In this document: positions 1 through 9,040 of the stretch, piece after piece | Position numbering within the stretch: the first letter of the stretch is position 1 | Layout of the letters: each line of letters opens with the position of its first letter | Source: Aliishimia sp965656085 | GTDB lineage: Bacteria; Pseudomonadota; Alphaproteobacteria; Rhodobacterales; Rhodobacteraceae | Length of the DNA: 64,000 bases | Assembly: GCA_965656085.1 (NCBI GenBank) | Contig: CBFHJA010000015.1 | Location: 28,395 to 92,394, forward strand | Reading direction: 5' to 3' | Program-made: the position numbers and the translations under genes | Notes under the pieces: generated by a model | Databases searched by the model: none | The model's input: the letters and a program-made list of their open reading frames with translations, nothing else | Told to the model about the DNA's origin: nothing

Positions 1-906
1 CCGCCCCCGGAGCCTCAAGAGGCCCCGACACAGGCTCCGGCGCATCTGATCGCCGTCAATTGCCATCCGTTTCACGCGACTCAGACGCTCTGCGCCGGGC
101 TTGCGCCATTGGCGCGCGCAACTGCCCTGCTGCGCGGCGCGGTCGCCGGACGGGTGGAGGCCCGGATCTACTGGCACGGGTCCGGCGCGGCGCCCGGCCT
201 GCTCCGCAGACGCGCGGGCGCGCTCGGCCTGCGCCTGATCACCCGCCCGCATCTGAGCAATGGCGAGAACCTCAACGGGCAGATCGCGGAGGCCGCCCGG
301 GAGGGCTTTGCGTATTTCTACCGCGTCGATAGCGACGACACGGTGTTCGCAGACCGCTTCGTGCTGCAGGCCCGCCTGTTGATGCGCGGGACCTGCGATA
401 TCTGCGGCACCGGGCTGCGCTATGAGCCGGCGGATGGCGCGGCCTATGACGTGATCCCCCCGGCCCTGCCACGCGCGCGGGATTTCGTGGAGAATCGCTT
501 CGTACTGCATCCCTCGATGGCCTTCGCGCTGGACGCGCTCAGCGCGCGGGGGCTGCAATACTGGCCGCACCGGCTGGAGGACAAGGCGCTGATCGCCGCG
601 GCGGATGCGGCGGGGCTCCGGGTGGCGAATCTACCCTTGGTGCTGGGCACGTACCGGCTCGGGGCGCAGACCCGCAACCGTCTCGCGCCGAAATGGCTGG
701 GGCTGCGACTCAACCTGCGCTTTGCGTGGCGGCGGCGCGCGCCGGGGCTGCTGGCCTACGCGCTTTTTCTCTTCGCCGCGCAGGTCACGCTGGGCTCCGG
801 ACGGCTGCGCCGGGTGCGCCAGAGGCTCTACGGCGTTGACGTCAAACAGGAAAGCCGCGCGCCGCAGCGCGGCAGGAATAAACCCCGAACAGAGCCGGTT
901 GCTTAA
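1..906 (+). CDS. Glycosyltransferase, GT-A-like, 5' end outside window
   Basis: The frame is open from base 1 and ends at TAA 904-906, so the N-terminus lies outside the window. The visible part begins with a strand-like LIAVNCHPFHAT. It carries an acidic RVDSDDTVFADRF motif that looks like the DXD nucleotide-sugar and metal site of GT-A glycosyltransferases, then EDKALI, which could hold the catalytic acid. The C-terminus is very basic with a hydrophobic stretch (LLAYALFLFAAQ), suggesting a membrane-associated enzyme. It lies directly upstream of a sulfoquinovose synthase, an epimerase, a methyltransferase and a GT4 enzyme, so a role in a surface glycan or glycolipid is likely. Donor and acceptor cannot be told. 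Confidence 0.7.
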   Translation, partial: PPPEPQEAPTQAPAHLIAVNCHPFHATQTLCAGLAPLARATALLRGAVAGRVEARIYWHGSGAAPGLLRRRAGALGLRLITRPHLSNGENLNGQIAEAAREGFAYFYRVDSDDTVFADRFVLQARLLMRGTCDICGTGLRYEPADGAAYDVIPPALPRARDFVENRFVLHPSMAFALDALSARGLQYWPHRLEDKALIAAADAAGLRVANLPLVLGTYRLGAQTRNRLAPKWLGLRLNLRFAWRRRAPGLLAYALFLFAAQVTLGSGRLRRVRQRLYGVDVKQESRAPQRGRNKPRTEPVA

Positions 907-990
907 ACTCTTTCTTAAATCACTGATGTTCTCATGGCCTCGACAAACGTCACAGACAAACATCACGAACACTCAAAAGTCGGGGCACAT

Positions 991-2133
991 ATGAAAATAG
1001 CAGTACTGGGCGGTGACGGGTTTTGTGGCTGGCCGAGCGCGCTGCATCTTGCAGCCGAAGGCCATGAGGTCACCATCATCGACAATCTCTCGCGCCGGGC
1101 CATCGAAGACCGGATCAAGGCGCGCTCCCTGACGCCGATCGCCACGATCCAAGACCGCATCCGGGCGGCGCAGGCGATCGGCGATATCACCTATGAATAC
1201 TGCGATATCGCCATCGACTATGGGCGGCTGAGGGGGCTGCTGGAGCGGCTGAAGCCCGACACGATCGTGCATTTCGCCGAACAGCGCTCCGCGCCCTACT
1301 CGATGCTCGGCGACACCGAGCGGCGCTACACGGTGCACAATAACGTGATGGGCACAACGACGCTTCTGTCACTGCTCGTCGAACTCGGCCAGCGCCCGCA
1401 TATCGTGCATCTCGGCACCATGGGCGTTTATGGCTACAACACCGATTTCGGGGTCATTCCGGAGGGCTATCTGGATGTGACCGTCAAGAGCACCGGCAAG
1501 GATGTGACGATCCCCTATCCCGGCAATCCCGGCTCGGTCTACCACATGACCAAGGTGCTCGATCACACGCTGTTGCAGTTTCACGCCAAGAACTGGGGCT
1601 TTCAGATCACCGATCTGCATCAAGGCATCGTCTGGGGCACCCAGACCGATCTGACGCGGGCGGACCCGGCGCTGATCAACCGTTTCGACTATGACGGCGA
1701 GTATGGCACGGTGCTCAACCGGCTGATCGTGCAGGCGCAGGTGGGCTTTCCGCTGACGGTCTATGGCACCGGCGGGCAGTCGCGCGCCTTCATCAATATC
1801 TCCGACACCGCGCGCTGCATCGGGTTGGCCTGCGCCCATCCGCCCGAGCCCGGCGCACGCCCGCAGGTCTTCAACCAGGTGGCAGAGGTGCATACGGTCC
1901 GCGATCTGGCGCAGATGGTCTCGCACAGGACCGGCACGCCGGTGGATTTCGTGACCAATCCGCGCAAGGAACTCGCCGAAAACCAGCTTGAGGTCTCCAA
2001 TGCCGGGCTGCGCGGGCTGGGCTTCCAGCCGATCCTGCTCGAAGACGCGCTGGTGAGCGAGATCAGCGAAACGGTGGGCCAATACGCGCACAAGATCGAC
2101 CCGTCGGTAATCCAGTCCAAGGCATGGTGGTAA
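991..2133 (+). CDS. sqdB: UDP-sulfoquinovose synthase
   Basis: This extended short-chain dehydrogenase is expected to add sulfite to UDP-glucose to give UDP-sulfoquinovose, the head-group donor of sulfolipid. The sequence follows plant SQD1 and bacterial SqdB closely: MKIAVLGGDGFCGWPSALH at the NAD-binding N-terminus, HFAEQRSAPYSM, a catalytic Thr in LGTMGVYG, YHMTKV as the YxxxK pair, TDLHQGIVWG, and GTALNR-like GTVLNRLIVQAQVGFPLTV. Length (380 residues) fits the family. I chose ATG 991 over upstream ATGs because the Rossmann strand begins there. No sulfolipid transferase (SqdD or SqdX) is visible, so the product may feed sulfolipid or a sulfosugar-bearing glycan made by the neighbouring transferases. 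Confidence 0.92.
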   Translation: MKIAVLGGDGFCGWPSALHLAAEGHEVTIIDNLSRRAIEDRIKARSLTPIATIQDRIRAAQAIGDITYEYCDIAIDYGRLRGLLERLKPDTIVHFAEQRSAPYSMLGDTERRYTVHNNVMGTTTLLSLLVELGQRPHIVHLGTMGVYGYNTDFGVIPEGYLDVTVKSTGKDVTIPYPGNPGSVYHMTKVLDHTLLQFHAKNWGFQITDLHQGIVWGTQTDLTRADPALINRFDYDGEYGTVLNRLIVQAQVGFPLTVYGTGGQSRAFINISDTARCIGLACAHPPEPGARPQVFNQVAEVHTVRDLAQMVSHRTGTPVDFVTNPRKELAENQLEVSNAGLRGLGFQPILLEDALVSEISETVGQYAHKIDPSVIQSKAWW

Positions 2134-2137
2134 CGCG

Positions 2138-3088
2138 ATGAAGATTGTTGTGACCGGCGGGCTGGGCTTTATCGGGCTGAATTTCGCGCAATTCATGCGG
2201 CGTGCAATGCCGGATGCGCAGCTTGTCTGTATAGATTGGCGCCTGAGCGCAGACCCCGCGGCGATGGCGGTCTATGACCGGCTCCACCGGGTGGATTTCG
2301 GCGCACCGGCCAGCGCATCGCTTTATGCCGGCGCCGACGCGGTGGTGCATCTGGCCGCGACCACAACGGTGCAGGAGAGCATCTCAGATCCGCGCGCCAG
2401 CTTCGAGAACAACGTGATCAAGACGCAGGCGCTGCTGGACATGCTGCGCTCCGCCGCGCCGGACGCGCATCTGGTCTTCGCCTCCACGGGCGGCGCGATC
2501 ATCGGCGAGCATGACGGGCCGATCCACGAGGCGATCCCGCCGCGCCCGGTCTCGCCCTATGGCGCCACCAAGCTCGCCGTGGAAGGGCTGCTCTCAGCCT
2601 ATACCGGCTCGTTTGGGCTGCGCGCGGCCGCGCTGCGCTTTTCCAATGTCTACGGGCCCGGCTCGCTGCACAAGGGCTCGGTCGTCGCCGCGTTCTGCAA
2701 GGCCTATCTCGACACCGGCTGCCTGACGGTCCATGGCGACGGACGCCAGACGCGGGACTATGTCCATGTGGCCGATATCTGTCAGGCCATCCACAAGACC
2801 ATCGCCACCGGCGCGACCGGGCCGTTTCAACTCGGGACCGGGCGGGCGACGACGATCCTGGAGCTTGTGGAAGGCCTGCGCCGGATCGATCCGGACAGGC
2901 GGCTGCAGGTCGCGTTCGGCCCGCCACTGCACGGCGAGGTGCGGCACAATATCTGCGATATTTCGCACGCCGCAGAGGTGCTGGGCTATGCGCCGGAATA
3001 TGACCTGCCGCGCGGGCTGGCGGATACGCTGCAATGGTTCGAAGCGCAGCGCGCGCCGCGCGGCCGGGCCCGGGAGAGCGCAGCATGA
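2138..3088 (+). CDS. NAD-dependent epimerase/dehydratase (extended SDR)
   Basis: This is a nucleotide-sugar modifying enzyme of the UDP-glucose 4-epimerase type. It shows GGLGFIGLNF for NAD binding at the N-terminus, VVHLAA, a catalytic serine region FASTGGAI, the YGATK (YxxxK) pair, RFSNVYGPG, and RDYVHVADIC, all typical of GalE-like enzymes. Length is 316 residues. It starts 4 bases after sqdB and overlaps the next gene by ATGA, so it is translationally coupled within the glycan operon. The exact sugar substrate (UDP-Glc, UDP-GlcNAc, dTDP- or GDP-sugar) cannot be read from the sequence. Confidence 0.88.
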   Translation: MKIVVTGGLGFIGLNFAQFMRRAMPDAQLVCIDWRLSADPAAMAVYDRLHRVDFGAPASASLYAGADAVVHLAATTTVQESISDPRASFENNVIKTQALLDMLRSAAPDAHLVFASTGGAIIGEHDGPIHEAIPPRPVSPYGATKLAVEGLLSAYTGSFGLRAAALRFSNVYGPGSLHKGSVVAAFCKAYLDTGCLTVHGDGRQTRDYVHVADICQAIHKTIATGATGPFQLGTGRATTILELVEGLRRIDPDRRLQVAFGPPLHGEVRHNICDISHAAEVLGYAPEYDLPRGLADTLQWFEAQRAPRGRARESAA

Positions 3089-4089
3089 GCCCCCAGATGA
3101 GCCCCCAAGCGAGCCCTGGCACCGGTCCCCGCAGAACCGCGCGTCCCGAGCCGCCCCGCACGATGACCAAGGCCGGTCTGCACTTCCTGCAGGCGCTCGC
3201 CGCCCAGCACCGCGCGGGCTGCTATCTGGAGATCGGCCCGCTCTTTGGCTCCTCGACCCGCGCCATCGATGCCGGGCGGACCGACCCCGCCATCCCGATC
3301 CACACGATCGACACGTTCGAGCCCGCCCCTTGGGTGCGCAAGCGCCTCGGGCGCGATCTGTCCCGCGCGGCCTTCGACGGGTTCACCGCCGATATCCCGG
3401 CGCTGACGGTCCATCAGGGATTCGCCCCCGACGTGGTGCGCCAGAGCTGGCGCGCGCCGATCGGCTTCTATTTCGACGACGCCACTCATGGCGATCCGGG
3501 CTGGAGTGACAATTTCAGTTTCTTTTCGCCCTTCTTCACCGAAGATGCGATTGTGTGCGGCGATGATTTCGCCGGTGGCTGGCCCGACATCGTCCGCAAT
3601 GTGTATGACATCACCGACCGGCTCGGGGTGCGCCTGTTCGTCGTGGGCCGGGTCTGGGCCTTCGCGATGCAGGACGAGGCGCGGATCGAAAATGCGGTGC
3701 ATGCGGCCTTCCCGCGCCTCAAGGGCGCTGAGTTCGAGGTCCGCCATGGCGCCGCGGCGCATCGCAACCACGCGGCAAGCTGGTCCTGGGGCTTGCACAG
3801 GCCCGACGCGCTGAGCGAGGTGCGCCTGCTCGGGCGCCGCCGCCCGGAGATCGGAGTGCGGCTGACGCGCCATGATGGCAGCGAGACCCATGCCCGTCTG
3901 GGCCGCGAGCCGGTGGTGCTGGAGCAGGTGGCGGGGCTGTCGCTGGACGTGCCGCGCGGGCTGGCCTTGCAGTTCTGCATTCGCGACGGGCGGGGAAAGA
4001 CCAGCAATACCAAAGATCTGACCGGGACCTGCGGGCTCGATCTGCCCGCGGGCGGCGCGATCACCGCGCTGCGCCTGTCGCATCGGTGA
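3085..4089 (+). CDS. Class I SAM-dependent methyltransferase-like protein
   Basis: The N-terminal half looks like a Methyltransf_24-type SAM-binding fold: LEIGPLFGSSTRAID as motif I, then IHTIDTFEP, and FYFDDATHGD and VCGDDFAGGW further on. The C-terminal third (from about residue 230) has no recognised domain and may bind the glycan. ATG 3085 overlaps the previous stop (ATGA) and has GGAGAG 6-12 bases upstream, which decides the start against longer frames. Its position between an epimerase and a glycosyltransferase suggests methylation or other decoration of a sugar. Catalysis is inferred from the fold only. Confidence 0.7.
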   Translation: MSPQMSPQASPGTGPRRTARPEPPRTMTKAGLHFLQALAAQHRAGCYLEIGPLFGSSTRAIDAGRTDPAIPIHTIDTFEPAPWVRKRLGRDLSRAAFDGFTADIPALTVHQGFAPDVVRQSWRAPIGFYFDDATHGDPGWSDNFSFFSPFFTEDAIVCGDDFAGGWPDIVRNVYDITDRLGVRLFVVGRVWAFAMQDEARIENAVHAAFPRLKGAEFEVRHGAAAHRNHAASWSWGLHRPDALSEVRLLGRRRPEIGVRLTRHDGSETHARLGREPVVLEQVAGLSLDVPRGLALQFCIRDGRGKTSNTKDLTGTCGLDLPAGGAITALRLSHR

Positions 4090-4095
4090 GCACCA

Positions 4096-5379
4096 ATGCG
4101 CGTGCTGTACCTCACCACCTTCGTTCTGGGCGATCCGGGGGCCAACGCCGCCGACATCTTTCCGCGTCTCGCAGCCCGGAGCCCCGAGATAGACCGCGTC
4201 TATGTCGCCGACTTTCCCCGCAACAAACACCATATCGAGGCCCGTCAGGGCGCGCGCTACCTGCGGCTCGAATGGCACCGGACATGGCTGCGCCATGCCG
4301 CGCGCATCGCCCGCAAGTGCAAGCAGGAGCGCATCGATATCTTGCATGTCTTCTACCGCCAGCAGAACGCGGTGCTGCTGATCCTGATCCGGCTCTGGCT
4401 GCTGCTGCTCGGCGCGCGCACGCGGATCGTGATGGACCACCGCTCGGTCAATCTCGCCAAGGGCTGGCGGGCGCGGCGCAAGCGGGCCCTGAACGCGGCG
4501 ATGCAGCTGTGCACCCATGCGCTGGCGGGCAATCCATGGGCGGTGGAGACCAATCACTGGGCCGTGTTCCGCCCCAAGTATCTTGTCGATCTGGGCTACG
4601 ACGTGCTGCCCGGCGGCGCGCCGCCCGCGCAGACCGGCGCGCAAGACGCGGTGATCTTCTGGTTCATCGGCACGCTGAAACCGCGCAACCGCCAGTCGGA
4701 ATTCCTGCTCGATGTCTTCGAGGCCGTGGCGGCCCGGGCCGCGTCGGACGTCCGGCAGATCCGGTTTCATGTGGCGGGCCCGGCGCGCGACGACCAGATA
4801 CACCGGCTGCGCGCGCTGCCCAACGTCACCTACCATGGCAAGCTGCCCCGCGCGCAGCTCTATTGCAGATTGCGCCGCCATCCGGGCGTGGGGCTGGCCT
4901 TCATGAACCACCAGTATCACGAATACGCTCCCTCGCTGAAATTCGCCGAATACGCGATCATGCGCTATGACATCATCGCGTCCGACACGGTCGGCTTGAG
5001 GACTCAGGCTGCGCGCATGAACCTGCCCGGGCATGTGCGTTTCGTGCCGGAAACGCGCGCGGGCTGGGCCGAAGCGATCGTCGAGATGGCGGCCTGCCAC
5101 GCCGGGCCGGCGCCGCCATGGGCCGACGCGCCGCTGTGGTCCTACCCTGCGATCTTCGAGCGTCAGGTGTTGGCGCTCTACCGGCAAATGACCGGCGCGC
5201 GCCCGCGGCCCGGATCACAGGACGAAATCGCCCGCGACAAGCTCGGCCACGGTGAGGCCTTCGATCAGCAGCACATCGCCGCTGCCGAAATCGAGCCGCG
5301 CCCCCGCCGAAATATCGCTGGCCAGCGACAGCACTTCGGCGAAACTGCCAAAGCCGCTGCTTTCGCCGAAGGCGATTAG
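4096..5379 (+). CDS. Glycosyltransferase family 4/1-like, C-terminus antisense to the protease gene
   Basis: This is a GT-B-like glycosyltransferase. It starts MRVLYLTTFVLGDPGANA and has a basic middle region with a hydrophobic patch (LLILIRLWLLLLGA). The C-terminal nucleotide-sugar domain includes FWFIGTLKPRN, VAGPAR, NVTYHGKLPRAQLY and a SLKFAEYAIM segment where the E-x7-E region is expected. After about residue 373 the frame runs on for 55 residues through the 3' end of the oppositely transcribed RTX protease gene before its TGA at 5377-5379. That tail looks like a read-through product of lost or shifted stop, not a domain. It sits 6 bases after the methyltransferase and probably closes the glycan operon. 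Confidence 0.8.
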   Translation: MRVLYLTTFVLGDPGANAADIFPRLAARSPEIDRVYVADFPRNKHHIEARQGARYLRLEWHRTWLRHAARIARKCKQERIDILHVFYRQQNAVLLILIRLWLLLLGARTRIVMDHRSVNLAKGWRARRKRALNAAMQLCTHALAGNPWAVETNHWAVFRPKYLVDLGYDVLPGGAPPAQTGAQDAVIFWFIGTLKPRNRQSEFLLDVFEAVAARAASDVRQIRFHVAGPARDDQIHRLRALPNVTYHGKLPRAQLYCRLRRHPGVGLAFMNHQYHEYAPSLKFAEYAIMRYDIIASDTVGLRTQAARMNLPGHVRFVPETRAGWAEAIVEMAACHAGPAPPWADAPLWSYPAIFERQVLALYRQMTGARPRPGSQDEIARDKLGHGEAFDQQHIAAAEIEPRPRRNIAGQRQHFGETAKAAAFAEGD

Positions 5380-7368
5380 ATCGATCCCGGTCTCGAAATC
5401 GAGGATTCTGTCATAGCCATATCCGGCGCCGGCGAACACGAAGACATCCGCCCCGACCCCGCCGGTCAGGTTGTCGTTGCCCGCGCCGCCGTCGAGACTG
5501 TCATTGCCATTCTCCCCGAGCAGAAAGTCACGCCCCGCCCCGCCATCGAGCGTGTCGTTGCCGCCACCCCCGAAGACCCGGTCGCTTCCGGCGCCGCCGC
5601 TGAGCAGATCGTCATTGCGATTGCCGCGCACCACATCGTCGCCCTCCGCGCCGATCACGATATCGTTGCCACGTCCGCCATAGAGGAAGTCATGCCCGTC
5701 CTCCCCCTCGAGCCGGTCGGCGCCGTTGAGCCCGGCCAGAATATCGCTGCCGGTCCCGCCATAGAGCTGATCGTTGCCGTCATCGGCGCCGCGCAGCCGA
5801 TCGTCGCCGTCCTCGCCGTGGAGCGTGTTGTTGCCGAGCCGACCCTTCAGAATATCGTTGCCGATCCCGCCATGCAGCGTGTCGTTTCCGGCCTCGCCGA
5901 CGAGCCTGTCATCGCCCTCCCCACCCAGCACGGTGTCGTCGCCCGCGCCGGAATAGATCATGTCATCGCCGCCCCGCGCGGAGATGTGATTGCCAATCGT
6001 ATTGCCATAGATCAGGTCATCCCCGTCACCGCTCACGAGGTTTTCGATCACGGTGTTCGCAGCGATGGCCAGATTGTTGCTCTCGCCGCGCACCGAGGAG
6101 AAGCTGCCCGGGGTCAGATCGAACCGCTGCGCCCCGGCGAAACTGCGGAAATCAATCGTGTCGGTGCCGCCATTGTCGAGCAGGGTGAAGGTGACGTCGT
6201 CGAGGCTGCCGAGCTGGTCGTAATAGCCTCCGACGGTGGAATTGTCGCCATAGGTCGTGTCATCCATGCGCAGGTTGTTGGACGCGCCATAGAGCATGTG
6301 CGCGGCAACGATATCAGCCTGCTGGGGGGTCACCACAAAGGCCCGTGAGCCGTTCACGTTGGAGTTCTCGAGCTGGTCGAAATAGGACATGACCGAGAGC
6401 TGCCAGCTGTCATTGAGGTAGTGATTGTCGACCCCGTAGGTCGCCGAGCCGTTGTAGTCGCCGCCATGGGACAGGCCCAGCGCATGGCCGATCTCGTGGA
6501 TATAGGTCTGGAAACTATAGCTGTTCAGCGCCGTGCCATAGCTCACCAGCCAATCGGTGCTCACATTCACGGTCGCGGTGGTGATGAACCCATTGGTCGT
6601 GGAGAAGCTGGCATAGGCCCCGGCATTGTGATCGACGAAGCTGATCTGGGCCGCGCCGTCGGTGGAGAACTGGATGCCGGTGACCATAGTCCAGGCCTGC
6701 ATTGCGGTGAGCGCGAGGGTCTGGCCTTCGGCGGTGAGCCCGGAGATGTCCACGCCGAGCGTATCGCCCGCCCGGATGTTCCATTTGTAGGTGACGTTGC
6801 CCCAGCCGCCATAGGTCAGGTAATCGGCGATCTCGCTGACACTGTAATGGCGCAACGCCTCGGGCGCGAAGCTCTCAAGCCCAAGCTGGTAATAGCCCCA
6901 ATCGGGGGCGAAATTGGTGTTGTAATAGGTGTTGAAGCTGGTCGCCACGAGCTTGTAGGTACCGGAGACTTCGACCGAGAATTCCAGCTGCGAGTAGTAG
7001 TTCCCGCCGGCGGTGTCGATATCGTCGGCCACTTCGAGAATCGTGCCGGTCTCGCTCACCAGCAGCAGAACGGTGTCCTCGATGTCGTTGTCTTCGACCG
7101 AGGAGGCGTCGAGCGTGGCAATATAGGTCATTCCGACCTCGAGATCGACGTTGAAGGCGTCGACATCGCCGACCCAGAGATGGCCATAGAAGGTATCTCC
7201 CGGGGTCAGCGTGTAATTTGTCTCACCGAATTCCCAACTGCTTGTTGCGTCGATTTCCTCGAAGATATCCGCATTCACCACCGTGTCTTGCCCGTCCGGC
7301 ACAAGACAGCAGTCCGTCGGCAATTCCGCCGCGCACATCACACACATGCAACCACTCACCCATGACAT
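5215..7368 (-). CDS. Serralysin-like M10 metalloprotease with RTX repeats
   Basis: This is a secreted zinc metalloprotease, probably exported by a type I system because no N-terminal signal peptide is visible. Order in the 717 residues: a short Cys-rich N-terminus; a beta-rich region resembling a pre-peptidase C-terminal domain (about 45-165); a zincin domain with HEIGHALGLSH at 291-301 and a Met-turn SVMSYF; then roughly 200 residues of GGxGxDxLxGG-type calcium-binding RTX nonapeptides (about 415-630). The end is FVFAGAGYGYDRILDFETG... with a hydrophobic tail, typical of T1SS substrates. No transporter genes for it are in the window. It faces the glycan operon and overlaps its last gene by 165 bases. 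Confidence 0.92.
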   Translation of the reverse strand: MSWVSGCMCVMCAAELPTDCCLVPDGQDTVVNADIFEEIDATSSWEFGETNYTLTPGDTFYGHLWVGDVDAFNVDLEVGMTYIATLDASSVEDNDIEDTVLLLVSETGTILEVADDIDTAGGNYYSQLEFSVEVSGTYKLVATSFNTYYNTNFAPDWGYYQLGLESFAPEALRHYSVSEIADYLTYGGWGNVTYKWNIRAGDTLGVDISGLTAEGQTLALTAMQAWTMVTGIQFSTDGAAQISFVDHNAGAYASFSTTNGFITTATVNVSTDWLVSYGTALNSYSFQTYIHEIGHALGLSHGGDYNGSATYGVDNHYLNDSWQLSVMSYFDQLENSNVNGSRAFVVTPQQADIVAAHMLYGASNNLRMDDTTYGDNSTVGGYYDQLGSLDDVTFTLLDNGGTDTIDFRSFAGAQRFDLTPGSFSSVRGESNNLAIAANTVIENLVSGDGDDLIYGNTIGNHISARGGDDMIYSGAGDDTVLGGEGDDRLVGEAGNDTLHGGIGNDILKGRLGNNTLHGEDGDDRLRGADDGNDQLYGGTGSDILAGLNGADRLEGEDGHDFLYGGRGNDIVIGAEGDDVVRGNRNDDLLSGGAGSDRVFGGGGNDTLDGGAGRDFLLGENGNDSLDGGAGNDNLTGGVGADVFVFAGAGYGYDRILDFETGIDLIAFGESSGFGSFAEVLSLASDISAGARLDFGSGDVLLIEGLTVAELVAGDFVL

Positions 7369-7505
7369 GTGCCCCCATCGCGTCTATGCCCGACCGGAAG
7401 TAAAGAAAGCGTCAATGACCGGCCGCGCATCGCCCGCTTTTGAGTAAAACTTGCGCAGCTTTCCGGGCGTTTGGCGCCACGGGCAACGCCGTGTCACATC
7501 GCGGA

Positions 7506-7536
7506 TTGACATACCCGACAATTAAAGTCAGATTAA
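7506..7536 (+). promoter_or_regulatory. hemP promoter with iron-box-like operator
   Basis: TTGACA at 7506-7511 is followed after 17 bases by CAGATTAA, a plausible sigma-70 pair. Embedded at 7516-7530 is CGA-N9-TCA, one base off the TGA-N9-TCA pattern of alphaproteobacterial iron-responsive boxes (RirA / Iron-Rhodo-box type). The same arrangement recurs without gaps in front of the DUF1289 gene at 47436. The regulator is inferred, not seen. Confidence 0.55.
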
Positions 7537-7605
7537 ATGGAATTCCAGCCAACCGGATCCCCCACCGGTCAGCCCGATGCCATGCGAGACAAAGGACCTG
7601 ACCCC

Positions 7606-7785
7606 ATGACAGACATGTTCCGCCCCAACACGCCTCCCAAGCCCGGCCTGCCGCCGCAACCTGCCCTTCCAACCTACCGCGCCGAAGACCTCACGCAAGG
7701 CGGCGACACGGCGATGATCTGCCTGAACGGACAAACCTATATCCTGCGCATCACCCGCGCCGGGAAGCTGATCCTCACCAAGTAG
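7606..7785 (+). CDS. hemP: Hemin uptake protein HemP
   Basis: This small protein (59 residues) ends with GQTYILRITRAGKLILTK, the signature of the HemP family, which accompanies haem uptake and is controlled by iron. I chose ATG 7606 because AAAGGA lies at 7591-7596, about nine bases upstream. ATG 7537 and 7582 are also in frame but start in Pro/Gly-rich sequence next to the promoter and lack such a site. It is a single gene here: no hmu transporter or haem receptor is adjacent. The next gene is convergent 10 bases away. Confidence 0.85.
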   Translation: MTDMFRPNTPPKPGLPPQPALPTYRAEDLTQGGDTAMICLNGQTYILRITRAGKLILTK

Positions 7786-7794
7786 AGCCGCGTC

Positions 7795-9030
7795 TCACGG
7801 GCGCACGATGACCCCCTCGGAGACCCATTGATCGAAGAGCGCGAGCACCGCCTGCGTGAACGGCGCATCGTTGATATGGGTGTCCAGCTCCAGCACCTCC
7901 ACATTGTCCGGACACGCCGCGCGCATCTCAGCCAGGAACGCCGCCAGCCCGTCCGCATCATGCAACGGCGCGCCCGGGCGGTCCCACTCATTGCACCCCT
8001 GCAGCGGCAAGAACAGCGTGACCGGCCCGCGCGCCGCGCTGAGCTTGTCGCAGATCGTCCGCGCGACCGTGCGCCGTTGCTCTGCGTCCAGTAGCACGCT
8101 CGAGAGCAGCCGGTTATGGGCATGCACCTCTTGGTCCGCCAGCGCGGCGGGCGGGTCTTCCCAGCCGACGAAATCCACCAGATCATAGCAGCCCGGCGCG
8201 ACCATCTGCGGCAGCCCCGCGCGCCCGGCGCCCGTCATGCGATCCGCCCCGGCACTGATGCGCGAGCCCATCACATGGTTCGACACTTCCTGCGGCGCGA
8301 AATCCATCACCGCCGCGAAGGCACCCTCGGCGGCAAGGCTCTCGAAGGCCCGCCCGCCCATGCCGGTGGCGTGAAACACGGCGACCTCGAACCCGCGCTC
8401 CTCCAAGGCGGGCTTGAGGCTGACCATGTAGCGCAGCACGGTTTTCCCAAAGGACGTCATCCCAATCAGTGGCTTGCTCCGGTCAAGCGGTGCCACAGCG
8501 CGCGCGGCCCCGAGCACCGCGCCTGCAGCCTGGCTGAGCGAGGCTTTGCAAACCGAATTGAGCCCGTAGAGCCCCCCGGCCCAGAGGATCATCTGCACAT
8601 CGGCGGCGATCCGGTCCGGCGGGATCAATGGCGAGAACGACACCGTCGACACGATGTATTTCGGCACGCCGAGCGGCAGCGCCGCGCAGACATCGAGCGC
8701 CAGATCGGTGCCCATCGTCCCGCCCAGCACGATCACCCCGTCACAATGCCCCTCCCGGTGCATCCGCGCCGCGAGCAGCGCCGCGCCCTTGGCCATGATT
8801 TGCATCGCGATGTTCTCGTCACCGCTCTCGATGGCCTCCTCGATCGAATGCCCGCCCTCAGCCGCCACGTCCTGCTTGCTCAGATCGGTGGGCGCGGACG
8901 GATCGCCCAGCACGCTCACATCCATGCTCAGAACGCCCCCGCCCTGCCCGGTGATGACCTCGGCGATATAGCCCAACTCATCATCCTTGGTGTCATAGGT
9001 CCCGACGACCAGTATCGTGCGATCCGTCAT
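7795..9030 (-). CDS. Tm-1-like ATP-binding domain protein (UPF0261)
   Basis: The protein is a full-length (411 residue) member of the Tm-1-like/UPF0261 family, recognised from ILVVGTYDTKDDELGYIA at the N-terminus, GVIVLGGTMGTDLAL, PKYIVSTVSFSP, and GMTSFGKTV followed by FHATGMGGRAFE. Plant Tm-1 has this domain fused to a TIM-barrel domain; the bacterial proteins have no well-established reaction. It follows the aldehyde dehydrogenase by 10 bases on the same strand, so the two are one transcript divergent from tctC. A role in the same catabolic pathway is inferred from that arrangement only. Confidence 0.85.
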   Translation of the reverse strand: MTDRTILVVGTYDTKDDELGYIAEVITGQGGGVLSMDVSVLGDPSAPTDLSKQDVAAEGGHSIEEAIESGDENIAMQIMAKGAALLAARMHREGHCDGVIVLGGTMGTDLALDVCAALPLGVPKYIVSTVSFSPLIPPDRIAADVQMILWAGGLYGLNSVCKASLSQAAGAVLGAARAVAPLDRSKPLIGMTSFGKTVLRYMVSLKPALEERGFEVAVFHATGMGGRAFESLAAEGAFAAVMDFAPQEVSNHVMGSRISAGADRMTGAGRAGLPQMVAPGCYDLVDFVGWEDPPAALADQEVHAHNRLLSSVLLDAEQRRTVARTICDKLSAARGPVTLFLPLQGCNEWDRPGAPLHDADGLAAFLAEMRAACPDNVEVLELDTHINDAPFTQAVLALFDQWVSEGVIVRP

Positions 9031-9040
9031 GGCATCCCCC

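Noticed and set aside
2986..5187. 733-codon open frame on the minus strand across the glycan genes
   Set aside because: It is antisense to well-supported methyltransferase and glycosyltransferase genes; GC-rich codon bias keeps the opposite frame open. No motif in it.
5471..6050. CRISPR or tandem DNA repeat in the RTX region
   Set aside because: The periodicity comes from glycine/aspartate-rich nonapeptide codons; no constant-length DNA repeat with unique spacers.
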